Assembly (NCBI GenBank): GCA_964019135.1
Contig: OZ025263.1
Location: 37,178,133 to 37,242,132, forward strand
Direction of reading: 5' to 3'
DNA length: 64,000 nt
From: Arenicola marina
Lineage: Eukaryota > Annelida > Polychaeta > Arenicolidae
This document shows, one piece after another, positions 36,095-51,000 of this stretch; the stretch's first letter is position 1, and each line of letters starts with the position of its first letter. Under the pieces are notes generated by a model. That model ran no database searches and had not been told where the DNA came from. It saw only the letters and a program-made list of their open reading frames with translations. A program made the translations under genes and the position numbers.

Positions 36095-39000
36095 GTTGAC
36101 GCGGCGTGCCACTGTGACCCCGTGACGACCGATCCCCTGTGTGGTTGACGCCGTGTGCCACTGTGACTCCGTGACGACCGATGCCCTGTGTGGTTGACGC
36201 CGTGTGCCACTGTGACCCCGTGACGACCGATGCCCTGTGTGGTTGACGCCGTGTGCCACTGTGACCCCGTGACGACCGATACCCTGTGTGGTTGACGCGG
36301 TGTGCCACTGACACCCCGTGACGACCGATGCCTTGTGTGGTTGACGCGGTGTGCCACTGTGACCCCGTGACGACCGATGCCCTGTGTGGTTGACGCGGTG
36401 TGCCACTGTGACCCCGTGACGACCGATGCCCTGTGTGGTTGACGCGGTGTGCCACTGTGACCCCGTGACGACCGATGCCCTGTGTGGTTGACGCGGTGTG
36501 CCACTGTGACCCCGTGACGACCGATGCCCTGTGTGGTTGACGCGGTGTGCCACTGTGACCCCGTGACGACCGATGCCCTGTGTGGTTGACGCCGTGTGCC
36601 ACTGACACCCCGTGACGACCGATGCCCTGTGTGGTTGACGCGGCGTGCCCCTGACACCCCGTGACGACCGATGCCCTGTGTGGTTGACGCCGTGTGCCAC
36701 TGTGACCCCGTGACGACCGGTGCCCTGTGTGGTTGACGCGGCGTGCCACTGACACCCCGTGACGACCGATGCCCTGTGTGGTTGACGCCGTGTGCCCCTG
36801 ACACCCCGTGACGACCGATACCCTGTGTGGTTGACGCCGTGTGCCACTGTGACCCCGTGACGACCGATGCCCTGTGTGGTTGACGCCGTGTGCCACTGTG
36901 ACCCCGTGACGACCGATACCCTGTGTGGTTGACGCCGTGTGCCACTGTGACCCCGTGACGACCGATGCCCTGTGTGGTTGACGCGGTGTGCCCCTGACAC
37001 CCCGTGACGACCGATACCCTGTGTGGTTGACGCCGTGTGCCACTGTGACCCCGTGACGACCGATACCCTGTGTGGTTGACGCGGTGTGCCACTGACACCC
37101 CGTGACGACCGATGCCTTGTGTGGTTGACGCGGTGTGCCACTGTGACCCCGTGACGACCGATGCCCTGTGTGGTTGACGCGGTGTGCCACTGTGACCCCG
37201 TGACGACCGATGCCCTGTGTGGTTGACGCGGTGTGCCACTGTGACCCCGTGACGACCGATGCCCTGTGTGGTTGACGCGGTGTGCCACTGTGACCCCGTG
37301 ACGACCGATGCCCTGTGTGGTTGACGCGGTGTGCCACTGTGACCCCGTGACGACCGATGCCCTGTGTGGTTGACGCCGTGTGCCACTGACACCCCGTGAC
37401 GACCGATGCCCTGTGTGGTTGACGCCGTGTGCCACTGTGACCCCGTGACGACCGATGCCCTGTGTGGTTGACGCGGTGTGCCACTGACACCCCGTGACGA
37501 CCGATGCCTTGTGTGGTTGACGCCGTGTGCCACTGACACCCCGTGACGACCGATGCCCTGTGTGGTTGACGCCGTGTGCCACTGTGACCCCGTGACGACC
37601 GGTGCCCTGTGTGGTTGACGCGGTGTGCCCCTGACACCCCGTGACGACCGATGCCCTGTGTGGTTGACGCCGTGTGCCACTGTGACCCCGTGACGACCGA
37701 TGCCCTGTGTGGTTGACGCCGTGTGCCACTGTGACTCCGTGACGACCGATACCCTGTGTGGTTGACGCCGTGTGCCACTGTGACCCCGTGACGACCGATA
37801 CCCTGTGTGGTTGACGCGGTGTGCCACTGACACCCCGTGACGACCGATGCCTTGTGTGGTTGACGCGGTGTGCCACTGTGACCCCGTGACGACCGATGCC
37901 CTGTGTGGTTGACGCCGTGTGCCACTGTGACCCCGTGACGACCGATGCCCTGTGTGGTTGACGCCGTGTGCCACTGTGACCCCGTGACGACCGATGCCCT
38001 GTGTGGTTGACGCCGTGTGCCACTGTGACCCCGTGACGACCGATGCCCTGTGTGGTTGACGCGGTGTGCCCCTGACACCCCGTGACGACCGATGCCCTGT
38101 GTGGTTGACGCCGTGTGCCACTGTGACCCCGTGACGACCGATGCCCTGTGTGGTTGACGCCGTGTGCCACTGTGACCCCGTGACGACCGGTGCCCTGTGT
38201 GGTTGACGCGGCGTGCCACTGACACCCCGTGACGACCGATGCCCTGTGTGGTTGACGCGGTGTGCCCCTGACACCCCGTGACGACCGATGCCCTGTGTGG
38301 TTGACGCCGTGTGCCACTGTGACCCCGTGACGACCGATGCCCTGTGTGGTTGACGCGGTGTGCCCCTGACACCCCGTGACAACCGATGCCCTGTGTGGTT
38401 GACGCCGTGTGCCACTGTGACCCCGTGACGACCGATGCCCTGTGTGGTTGACGCCGTGTGCCACTGTGACCCCGTGACGACCGATGCCCTGTGTGGTTGA
38501 CGCGGTGTGCCACTGTGACCCCGTGACGACCTATGCCCTGTGTGGTTGACGCGACGTGCCACTGTGACCCCGTGACGACCGATACCCTGTGTGGTTGACG
38601 CCGTGTGCCACTGTGACCCCGTGACGACCGATACCCTGTGTGGTTGACGCCGTGTGCCACTGTGACTCCGTGACGACCGATACCCTGTGTGGTTGACGCC
38701 GTGTGCCACTGTGACCCCGTGACGACCGATACCCTGTGTGGTTGACGCGGTGTGCCACTGACACCCCGTGACAACCGATGCCCTGTGTGGTTGACGCGGT
38801 GTGCCACTGTGACCCCGTGACGACCGATGCCCTGTGTGGTTGACGCCGTGTGCCACTGTGACCCCGTGACGACCGATACCTTGTGTGGTTGACGCGGTGT
38901 GCCACTGTGACCCCGTGACGACCTATGCCCTGTGTGGTTGACGCGGCGTGCCACTGTGACCCCGTGACGACCGATACCCTGTGTGGTTGACGCCGTGTGC

Positions 39001-42000
39001 CACTGTGACCCCGTGACGACCGATACCCTGTGTGGTTGACGCCGTGTGCCACTGTGACTCCGTGACGACCGATACCCTGTGTGGTTGACGCCGTGTGCCA
39101 CTGTGACCCCGTGACGACCGATACCCTGTGTGGTTGACGCGGTGTGCCACTGACACCCCGTGACGACCGATGCCTTGTGTGGTTGACGCGGTGTGCCACT
39201 GTGACCCCGTGACGACCGATGCCCTGTGTGGTTGACGCCGTGTGCCACTGTGACCCCGTGACGACCGATGCCCTGTGTGGTTAACGCGGTGTGCCCCTGA
39301 CACCCCGTGACGACCGATGCCCTGTGTGGTTGACGCCGTGTGCCACTGACACCCCGTGACGACCGATGCCCTGTGTGGTTGACGCGGCGTGCCACTGACA
39401 CCCCGTGACGACCGATGCCCTGTGTGGTTGACGCCGTGTGCCACTGTGACCCCGTGACGACCGGTGCCCTGTGTGGTTGACGCGGCGTGCCACTGACACC
39501 CCGTGACGACCGATGCCCTGTGTGGTTGACGCCGTGTGCCCCTGACACCCCGTGACGACCGATACCCTGTGTGGTTGACGCCGTGTGCCACTGTGACCCC
39601 GTGACGACCGATGCCCTGTGTGGTTGACGCCGTGTGCCACTGTGACCCCGTGACGACCGATACCCTGTGTGGTTGACGCCGTGTGCCACTGTGACCCCGT
39701 GACGACCGATGCCCTGTGTGGTTGACGCGGTGTGCCCCTGACACCCCGTGACGACCGATACCCTGTGTGGTTGACGCCGTGTGCCACTGTGACCCCGTGA
39801 CGACCGATACCCTGTGTGGTTGACGCGGTGTGCCACTGACACCCCGTGACGACCGATACCCTGTGTGGTTGACGCCGTGTGCCACTGTGACCCCGTGACG
39901 ACCGATACCCTGTGTGGTTGACGCCGTGTGCCACTGTGACCCCGTGACGACCGATGCCCTGTGTGGTTGACGCGGTGTGCCCCTGACACCCCGTGACGAC
40001 CGATGCCCTGTGTGGTTGACGCCGTGTGCCACTGACACCCCGTGACGACCGATGCCCTGTGTGGTTGACGCCGTGTGCCACTGTGACCCCGTGACGACCG
40101 ATGCCCTGTGTGGTTGACGCGGTGTGCCACTGACACCCCGTGACGACCGATGCCTTGTGTGGTTGACGCGGTGTGCCCCTGACACCCCGTGACGACCGAT
40201 GCCCTGTGTGGTTGACGCCATGTGCCACTGTGACCCCGTGACGACCGATGCCCTGTGTGGTTGACGCCGTGTGCCACTGTGACTCCGTGACGACCGATAC
40301 CCTGTGTGGTTGACGCCGTGTGCCACTGTGACCCCGTGACGACCGATACCCTGTGTGGTTGACGCGGTGTGCCACTGACACCCCGTGACGACCGATGCCT
40401 TGTGTGGTTGACGCGGTGTGCCACTGTGACCCCGTGACGACCGATGCCCTGTGTGGTTGACGCCGTGTGCCACTGTGACCCCGTGACGACCGGTGCCCTG
40501 TGTGGTTGACGCCGTGTGCCACTGTGACCCCGTGACGACCGGTGCCCTGTGTGGTTGACGCGGTGTGCCCCTGACACCCCGTGACGACCGATGCCCTGTG
40601 TGGTTGACGCGGTGTGCCACTGTGACCCCGTGACGACCGATGCCCTGTGTGGTTGACGCCGTGTGCCACTGTGACCCCGTGACGACCGATGCCCTGTGTG
40701 GTTGACGCCGTGTGCCACTGTGACTCCGTGACGACCGATACCCTGTGTGGTTGACGCCGTGTGCCACTGTGACCCCGTGACGACCGATACCCTGTGTGGT
40801 TGACGCGGTGTGCCACTGACACCCCGTGACGACCGATGCCTTGTGTGGTTGACGCGGTGTGCCACTGTGACCCCGTGACGACCGATGCCCTGTGTGGTTG
40901 ACGCCGTGTGCCACTGTGACCCCGTGACGACCGATGCCCTGTGTGGTTGACGCGGTGTGCCCCTGACACCCCGTGACGACCGATGCCCTGTGTGGTTGAC
41001 GCGGCGTGCCACTGACACCCCGTGACGACCGATACCCTGTGTGCTTGACGCCGTGTGCCACTGTGACCCCGTGACGACCGATGCCCTGTGTGGTTGTCGC
41101 GGTGTGCCCCTGACACCCCGTGACAACCGATGCCCTGTGTGGTTGACGCCGTGTGCCACTGTGACCCCGTGACGACCGATGCCCTGTGTGGTTGACGCCG
41201 TGTGCCACTGTGACCCCGTGACGACCGATACCTTGTGTGGTTGACGCGGTGTGCCACTGTGACCCCGTGACGACCTATGCCCTGTGTGGTTGACGCGGCG
41301 TGCCACTGTGACCCCGTGACGACCGATACCCTGTGTGGTTGACGCCGTGTGCCACTGTGACCCCGTGACGACCGATACCCTGTGTGGTTGACGCCGTGTG
41401 CCACTGTGACTCCGTGACGACCGATACCCTGTGTGGTTGACGCCGTGTGCCACTGTGACCCCGTGACGACCGATACCCTGTGTGGTTGACGCGGTGTGCC
41501 ACTGACACCCGTGACGACCGATGCCTTGTGTGGTTGACGCGGTGTGCCACTGTGACCCCGTGACGACCGATGCCCTGTGTGGTTGACGCCGTGTGCCACT
41601 GTGACCCCGTGACGACCGATGCCCTGTGTGGTTAACGCGGTGTGCCCCTGACACCCCGTGACGACCGATGCCCTGTGTGGTTGACGCCGTGTGCCACTGA
41701 CACCCCGTGACGACCGATGCCCTGTGTGGTTGACGCGGCGTGCCACTGACACCCCGTGACGACCGATGCCCTGTGTGGTTGACGCCGTGTGCCACTGTGA
41801 CCCCGTGACGACCGGTGCCCTGTGTGGTTGACGCGGCGTGCCACTGACACCCCGTGACGACCGATGCCCTGTGTGGTTGACGCCGTGTGCCCCTGACACC
41901 CCGTGACGACCGATACCCTGTGTGGTTGACGCCGTGTGCCACTGTGACCCCGTGACGACCGATGCCCTGTGTGGTTGACGCCGTGTGCCACTGTGACCCC

Positions 42001-45000
42001 GTGACGACCGATACCCTGTGTGGTTGACGCCGTGTGCCACTGTGACCCCGTGACGACCGATGCCCTGTGTGGTTGACGCGGTGTGCCCCTGACACCCCGT
42101 GACGACCGATACCCTGTGTGGTTGACGCCGTGTGCCACTGTGACCCCGTGACGACCGATACCCTGTGTGGTTGACGCCGTGTGCCACTGTGACCCCGTGA
42201 CGACCGATGCCCTGTGTGGTTGACGCGGTGTGCCCCTGACACCCCGTGACGACCGATGCCCTGTGTGGTTGACGCCGTGTGCCACTGACACCCCGTGACG
42301 ACCGATGCCCTGTGTGGTTGACGCCGTGTGCCACTGTGACCCCGTGACGACCGATGCCCTGTGTGGTTGACGCGGTGTGCCACTGACACCCCGTGACGAC
42401 CGATGCCTTGTGTGGTTGACGCGGTGTGCCCCTGACACCCCGTGACGACCGATGCCCTGTGTGGTTGACGCCGTGTGCCACTGTGACCCCGTGACGACCG
42501 ATGCCCTGTGTGGTTGACGCCGTGTGCCACTGTGACTCCGTGACGACCGATACCCTGTGTGGTTGACGCCGTGTGCCACTGTGACCCCGTGACGACCGAT
42601 ACCCTGTGTGGTTGACGCGGTGTGCCACTGACACCCCGTGACGACCGATGCCTTGTGTGGTTGACGCGGTGTGCCACTGTGACCCCGTGACGACCGATGC
42701 CCTGTGTGGTTGACGCCGTGTGCCACTGTGACCCCGTGACGACCGGTGCCCTGTGTGGTTGACGCCGTGTGCCACTGTGACCCCGTGACGACCGGTGCCC
42801 TGTGTGGTTGACGCGGTGTGCCCCTGACACCCCGTGACGACCGATGCCCTGTGTGGTTGACGCCGTGTGCCACTGTGACCCCGTGACGACCGATGCCCTG
42901 TGTGGTTGACGCCGTGTGCCACTGTGACCCCGTGACGACCGATGCCCTGTGTGGTTGACGCCGTGTGCCACTGTGACTCCGTGACGACCGATACCCTGTG
43001 TGGTTGACGCCGTGTGCCACTGTGACCCCGTGACGACCGATACCCTGTGTGGTTGACGCGGTGTGCCACTGACACCCCGTGACGACCGATGCCTTGTGTG
43101 GTTGACGCGGTGTGCCACTGTGACCCCGTGACGACCGATGCCCTGTGTGGTTGACGCCGTGTGCCACTGTGACCCCGTGACGACCGATGCCCTGTGTGGT
43201 TGACGCGGTGTGCCCCTGACACCCCGTGACGACCGATGCCCTGTGTGGTTGACGCGGCGTGCCACTGACACCCCGTGACGACCGATACCCTGTGTGCTTG
43301 ACGCCGTGTGCCACTGTGACCCCGTGACGACCGATGCCCTGTGTGGTTGACGCGGTGTGCCCCTGACACCCCGTGACAACCGATGCCCTGTGTGGTTGAC
43401 GCCGTGTGCCACTGTGACCCCGTGACGACCGATGCCCTGTGTGGTTGACGCCGTGTGCCACTGTGACCCCGTGACGACCGATACCTTGTGTGGTTGACGC
43501 GGTGTGCCACTGTGACCCCGTGACGACCGATGCCCTGTGTGGTTGACGCGGCGTGCCACTGTGACCCCGTGACGACCGATACCCTGTGTGGTTGACGCCG
43601 TGTGCCACTGTGACCCCGTGACGACCGATACCCTGTGTGGTTGACGCCGTGTGCCACTGTGACTCCGTGACGACCGATACCCTGTGTGGTTGACGCCGTG
43701 TGCCACTGTGACCCCGTGACGACCGATACCCTGTGTGGTTGACGCGGTGTGCCACTGACACCCCGTGACGACCGATGCCTTGTGTGGTTGACGCGGTGTG
43801 CCACTGTGACCCCGTGACGACCGATGCCCTGTGTGGTTGACGCCGTGTGCCACTGTGACCCCGTGACGACCGATGCCCTGTGTGGTTAACGCGGTGTGCC
43901 CCTGACACCCCGTGACGACCGATGCCCTGTGTGGTTGACGCCGTGTGCCACTGACACCCCGTGACGACCGATGCCCTGTGTGGTTGACGCGGCGTGCCAC
44001 TGACACCCCGTGACGACCGATGCCCTGTGTGGTTGACGCCGTGTGCCACTGTGACCCCGTGACGACCGATGCCCTGTGTGGTTGACGCCGTGTGCCCCTG
44101 ACACCCCGTGACGACCGATACCCTGTGTGGTTGACGCCGTGTGCCACTGTGACCCCGTGACGACCGATGCCCTGTGTGGTTGACGCCGTGTGCCACTGTG
44201 ACCCCGTGACGACCGATACCCTGTGTGGTTGACGCCGTGTGCCACTGTGACCCCGTGACGACCGATGCCCTGTGTGGTTGACGCGGTGTGCCCCTGACAC
44301 CCCGTGACGACCGATACCCTGTGTGGTTGACGCGGTGTGCCCCTGACACCCCGTGACGACCGATGCCCTGTGTGGTTGACGCCGTGTGCCACTGTGACCC
44401 CGTGACGACCGATACCCTGTGTGGTTGACGCGGTGTGCCACTGACACCCCGTGACGACCGATACCCTGTGTGGTTGACGCCGTGTGCCACTGTGACCCCG
44501 TGACGACCGATACCCTGTGTGGTTGACGCCGTGTGCCACTGTGACCCCGTGACGACCGATGCCCTGTGTGGTTGACGCGGTGTGCCCCTGACACCCCGTG
44601 ACGACCGATACCCTGTGTGGTTGACGCCGTGTGCCACTGTGACCCCGTGACGACCGATACCCTGTGTGGTTGACGCGGCGTGCCACTGACACCCCGTGAC
44701 GACCGACGCCTTGTGTGGTTGACGCGGTGTGCCACTGTGACCCCGTGACGACCGATGCCCTGTGTGGTTGACGCGGTGTGCCACTGTGACCCCGTGACGA
44801 CCGATACCCTGTGTGGTTGACGCCGTGTGCCACTGACACCCCGTGACGACCGATGCCTTGTGTGGTTGACGCGGTGTGCCACTGTGACCCCGTGACGACC
44901 GATGCCCTGTGTGGTTGACGCGGTGTGCCCCTGACACCCCGTGACGACCGATGCCCTGTGTGGTTGACGCGGTGTGCCACTGTGACCCCGTGACGACCGA

Positions 45001-48000
45001 TGCCCTGTGTGGTTGACGCGGTGTGCCACTGTGACCCCGTGACGACCGATGCCCTGTGTTGTTGACGCCGTGTGCCACTGACACCCCGTGACGACCGATG
45101 CTCTTTGTGGTTGACGCCGTGTGCCACTGTGACCCCGTGACGACCGATGCCCTGTGTGGTTGATGTGGTGTGCCGCTGTGACCCCGTGACGACCGATGCC
45201 CTGTGTGGTTGACGCGGCGTGCCACTGTGACCCCGTGACGACCGATGCCCTGTGTGGTTGACGCGGTGTGCCACTGACACCCCGTGACGACCGATGCCTT
45301 GTGTGGTTGACGCGGTGTGCCCCTGACACCCCGTGACGACCGATGCGCTGTGTGGTTGACGCCGTGTGCCACTGTGACCCCGTGACGACCGATGCCCTGT
45401 GTGGTTGACGCGGTGTGCCACTGTGACCCCGTGACGACCGATGCCCTGTGTGGTTGACGCCGTGTGCCACTGTGACCCCGTGACGACCGATACCCTGTGT
45501 GGTTGACGCGGTGTGCCACTGACACCCCGTGACGACCGATGCCTTGTGTGGTTGACGCGGTGTGCCACTGTGACCCCGTGACGACCGATGCCCTGTGTGG
45601 TTGACGCCGTGTGCCACTGTGACCCCGTGACGACCGATGCCCTGTGTGGTTGACGCCGTGTGCCACTGTGACCCCGTGACGACCGATGCCCTGTGTGGTT
45701 GACGCCGTGTGCCACTGTGACCCCGTGACGACCGATGCCCTGTGTGGTTGACGCGGTGTGCCCCTGACACCCCGTGACGACCGATGCCCTGTGTGGTTGA
45801 CGCCGTGTGCCACTGTGACCCCGTGACGACCGATGCCCTGTGTGGTTGACGCCGTGTGCCACTGTGACCCCGTGACGACCGGTGCCCTGTGTGGTTGACG
45901 CGGCGTGCCACTGACACCCCGTGACGACCGATGCCCTGTGTGGTTGACGCGGTGTGCCCCTGACACCCCGTGACGACCGATGCCCTGTGTGGTTGACGCC
46001 GTGTGCCACTGTGACCCCGTGAGGACCGATGCCCTGTGTGGTTGACGCCGTGTGCCACTGTGACTCCGTGACGACCGATACCCTGTGTGGTTGACGCCGT
46101 GTGCCACTGTGACCCCGTGACGACCGATACCCTGTGTGGTTGACGCGGTGTGCCACTGACACCCCGTGACGACCGATGCCTTGTGTGGTTGACGCGGTGT
46201 GCCACTGTGACCCCGTGACGACCGATGCCCTGTGTGGTTGACGCCGTGTGCCACTGTGACCCCGTGACGACCGATGCCCTGTGTGGTTGACGCGGTGTGC
46301 CCCTGACACCCCGTGACGACCGATGCCCTGTGTGGTTGACGCCGTGTGCCACTGACACCCCGTGACGACCGATGCCCTGTGTGGTTGACGCGGCGTGCCA
46401 CTGACACCCCGTGACGACCGATACCCTGTGTGGTTGACGCCGTGTGCCACTGTGACTCCGTGACGACCGATGCCCTGTGTGGTTGACGCGGTGTGCCCCT
46501 GACACCCCGTGACGACCGATGCCCTGTGTGGTTGACGCCGTGTGCCACTGTGACCCCGTGACGACCGATGCCCTGTGTGGTTGACGCCGTGTGCCACTGT
46601 GACCCCGTGACGACCGATACCCTGTGTGGTTGACGCCGTGTGCCACTGTGACTCCGTGACGACCGATACCCTGTGTGGTTGACGCCGTGTGCCACTGTGA
46701 CCCCGTGACCACCGATACCCTGTGTGGTTGACGCGGTGTGCCACTGACACCCCGTGACGACCGATGCCTTGTGTGGTTGACGCGGTGTGCCACTGTGACC
46801 CCGTGACGACCGATGCCCTGTGTGGTTGACGCCGTGTGCCACTGTGACCCCGTGACGACCGATGCCCTGTGTGGTTGACGCGGTGTGCCCCTGACACCCC
46901 GTGACGACCGATGCCCTGTGTGGTTGACGCCGTGTGCCACTGACACCCCGTGACGACCGATGCCCTGTGTGGTTGACGCGGCGTGCCACTGACACCCCGT
47001 GACGACCGATGCCCTGTGTGGTTGACGCCGTGTGCCACTGTGACCCCGTGACGACCGATGCCCTGTGTGGTTGACGCCGTGTGCCACTGTGACCCCGTGA
47101 CGACCGATACCCTGTGTGGTTGACGCCGTGTGCCACTGTGACCCCGTGACGACCGATGCCCTGTGTGGTTGACGCGGTGTGCCCCTGACACCCCGTGACG
47201 ACCGATACCCTGTGTGGTTGACGCCGTGTGCCACTGTGACCCCGTGACGACCGATACCCTGTGTGGTTGACGCGGTGTGCCACTGACACCCCGTGACGAC
47301 CGATACCCTGTGTGGTTTACGCCGTGTGCCACTGTGACCCCGTGACGACCGATACCCTGTGTGGTTGACGCCGTGTGCCACTGTGACCCCGTGACGACCG
47401 ATGCCCTGTGTGGTTGACGCGGTGTGCCCCTGACACCCCGTGACGACCGATACCCTGTGTGGTTGACGCCGTGTGCCACTGTGACCCCGTGACGACCGAT
47501 ACCCTGTGTGGTTGACGCGGTGTGCCACTGACACCCCGTGACGACCGATGCCTTGTGTGGTTGACGCGGTGTGCCACTGTGACCCCGTGACGACCGATGC
47601 CCTGTGTGGTTGACGCGGTGTGCCACTGTGACCCCGTGACGACCGATGCCCTGTGTGGTTGATGCGGTGTGCCACTGTGACCCCGTGACGACCGATGCCC
47701 TGTGTGGTTGACGCCGTGTGCCACTGTGACCCCGTGACGACCGATGCCCTGTGTGGTTGACGCGGTGTGCCACTGACACCCCGTGACGACCGATACCCTG
47801 TGTGGTTGACGCCGTGTGCCACTGTGACCCCGTGACGACCGATGCCCTGTGTGGTTGACGCGGCGTGCCACTGTGACCCCGTGACGACCGATGCCCTGTG
47901 TGGTTGACGCGGTGTGCCACTGTGACCCCGTGACGACCGATGCCCTGTGTGGTTGACGCCGTGTGCCACTGTGACCCCGTGACGACCGATGCCCTGTGTG

Positions 48001-51000
48001 GTTGACGCCGTGTGCCACTGTGACCCCGTGACGACCGATGCCCTGTGTGGTTGACGCGGCGTGCCACTGTGACCCCGTGACGACCGATGCCCTGTGTGGT
48101 TGACGCCGTGTGCCACTGTGACCCCGTGACGACCGATGCCCTGTGTGGTTGATGTGGTGTGCCGCTGTGACCCCGTGACGACCGATGCCCTGTGTGGTTG
48201 ACGCCGTGTGCCACTGTGACCCCGTGACGACCGATGCCCTGTGTGGTTGACGCCGTGTGCCACTGTGACCCCGTGACGGCCGATGCCCTGTGTGGTGGAC
48301 GCCGTGTGCCACTGTGACCCCGTGACGACCGATGCCCCTGGTGGTTGACGCGGTGTGCCACTGTGACCCCGTGACGACCGATGCCCTGTGTGGTTGACGC
48401 GGCGTGCCACTGTGACCCCGTGACGACCGATACCCTGTGTGGTTGACGCCGTGTGCCACTGTGACCCCGTGACGACCGATACCCTGTGTGGTTGACGCGG
48501 CGTGCCACTGTGACCCCGTGACGACCGATGCCCTGTGTGGTTGACGCCGTGTGCCACTGTGACCCCGTGGCGACCGATGCCCTGTGTGGTTGACGCCGTG
48601 TGCCACTGTGACCCCGTGACGACCGATACCCTGTGTGGTTGACGCCGTGTGCCACTGTGACCCCGTGACGACCGATGCCCTGTGTGGTTGACGCGGCGTG
48701 CCACTGACACCCCGTGACGACCGATGCCCTGTGTGGTTGACGCCGTGTGCCACTGTGACCCCGTGACGACCGATACCCTGTGTGGTTGACGCCGTGTGCC
48801 ACTGTGACCCCGTGACGACCGATACCCTGTGTGGTTGACGCGGCGTGCCACTGTGACCCCGTGACGACCGATGCCCTGTGTGGTTGACGCCGTGTGCCAC
48901 TGTGACCCCGTGACGACCGATGCCCTGTGTGGTTGACGCCGTGTGCCACTGTGACCCCGTGACGACCGATACCCTGTGTGGTTGACGCCGTGTGCCACTG
49001 TGACTCCGTGACGACCGATACCCTGTGTGGTTGACGCCGTGTGCCACTGTGACCCCGTGACCACCGATACCCTGTGTGGTTGACGCGGTGTGCCACTGAC
49101 ACCCCGTGACGACCGATGCCTTGTGTGGTTGACGCGGTGTGCCACTGTGACCCCGTGACGACCGATGCCCTGTGTGGTTGACGCCGTGTGCCACTGTGAC
49201 CCCGTGACGACCGATGCCCTGTGTGGTTGACGCCGTGTGCCACTGTGACCCCGTGACGACCGATGCCCTGTGTGGTTGACGCGGTGTGCCCCTGACACCC
49301 CGTGACGACCGATACCCTGTGTGGTTGACGCCGTGTGCCACTGTGACCCCGTGACGACCGATACCCTGTGTGGTTGACGCCGTGTGCCACTGACACCCCG
49401 TGACGACCGATGCCTTGTGTGGTTGACGCCGTGTGCCACTGTGACCCCGTGACGACCGATGCCCTGTGTGGTTGACGCTGTGTGCCACTGTGACCCCGTG
49501 ACGACCGATGCCCTGTGTGGTTGATGCGGTGTGCCACTGTGACCCCGTGACGACCGATGCCCTGTGTGGTTGACGCCGTGTGCCACTGTGACCCCGTGAC
49601 GACCGATGCCCTGTGTGGTTGACGCGGTGTGCCACTGACACCCCGTGACGACCGATACCCTGTGTGGTTGACGCGGTGTGCCACTGTGACCCCGTGACGA
49701 CCGATGCCCTGTGTGGTTGACGCGGCGTGCCACTGTGACCCCGTGACGACCGATGCCCTGTGTGGTTGACGCGGTGTGCCACTGTGACCCCGTGACGACC
49801 GATGCCCTGTGTGGTTGACGCCGTGTGCCACTGTGACCCCGTGACGACCGATGCCCTGTGTGGTTGACGCCGTGTGCCACTGTGACCCCGTGACGACCGA
49901 TGCCCTGTGTGGTTGACGCGGCGTGCCGCTGTGACCCCGTGACGACCGATGCCCTGTGTGGTTGACGCCGTGTGCCACTGTGACCCCGTGACGACCGATG
50001 CCCTGTGTGGTTGATGTGGTGTGCCGCTGTGACCCCGTGACGACCGATACCCTGTGTGGTTGACGCCGTGTGCCACTGTGACTCCGTGACGACCGATACC
50101 CTGTGTGGTTGACGCCGTGTGCCACTGTGACCCCGTGACCACCGATACCCTGTGTGGTTGACGCGGTGTGCCACTGACACCCCGTGACGACCGATGCCTT
50201 GTGTGGTTGACGCGGTGTGCCACTGTGACCCCGTGACGACCGATGCCCTGTGTGGTTGACGCGGTGTGCCACTGTGACCCCGTGACGACCGATGCCCTGT
50301 GTGGTTGACGCCGTGTGCCACTGTGACCCCGTGACGACCGATGCCCTGTGTGGTTGACGCGGTGTGCCCCTGACACCCCGTGACGACCGATGCCCTGTGT
50401 GGTTGACGCCGTGTGCCACTGTGACCCCGTGACGACCGATGCCCTGTGTGGTTGACGCGGTGTGCCACTGTGACCCCGTGACGACCGATGCCCTGTGTGG
50501 TTGACGCGGCGTGCCACTGACACCCCGTGACGACCGATGCCCTGTGTGGTTGACGCCGTGTGCCACTGTGACCCCGTGACGACCGATGCCCTGTGTGGTT
50601 GACGCCGTGTGCCACTGTGACCCCGTGACGACCGATACCCTGTGTGGTTGACGCCGTGTGCCACTGTGACCCCGTGACGACCGATGCCCTGTGTGGTTGA
50701 CGCGGTGTGCCCCTGACACCCCGTGACGACCGATACCCTGTGTGGTTGACGCCGTGTGCCACTGTGACCCCGTGACGACCGATACCCTGTGTGGTTGACG
50801 CGGTGTGCCACTGACACCCCGTGACGACCGATACCCTGTGTGGTTGACGCCGTGTGCCACTGTGACCCCGTGACGACCGATACCCTGTGTGGTTGACGCC
50901 GTGTGCCACTGTGACCCCGTGACGACCGATGCCCTGTGTGGTTGACGCGGTGTGCCCCTGACACCCCGTGACGACCGATACCCTGTGTGGTTGACGCCGT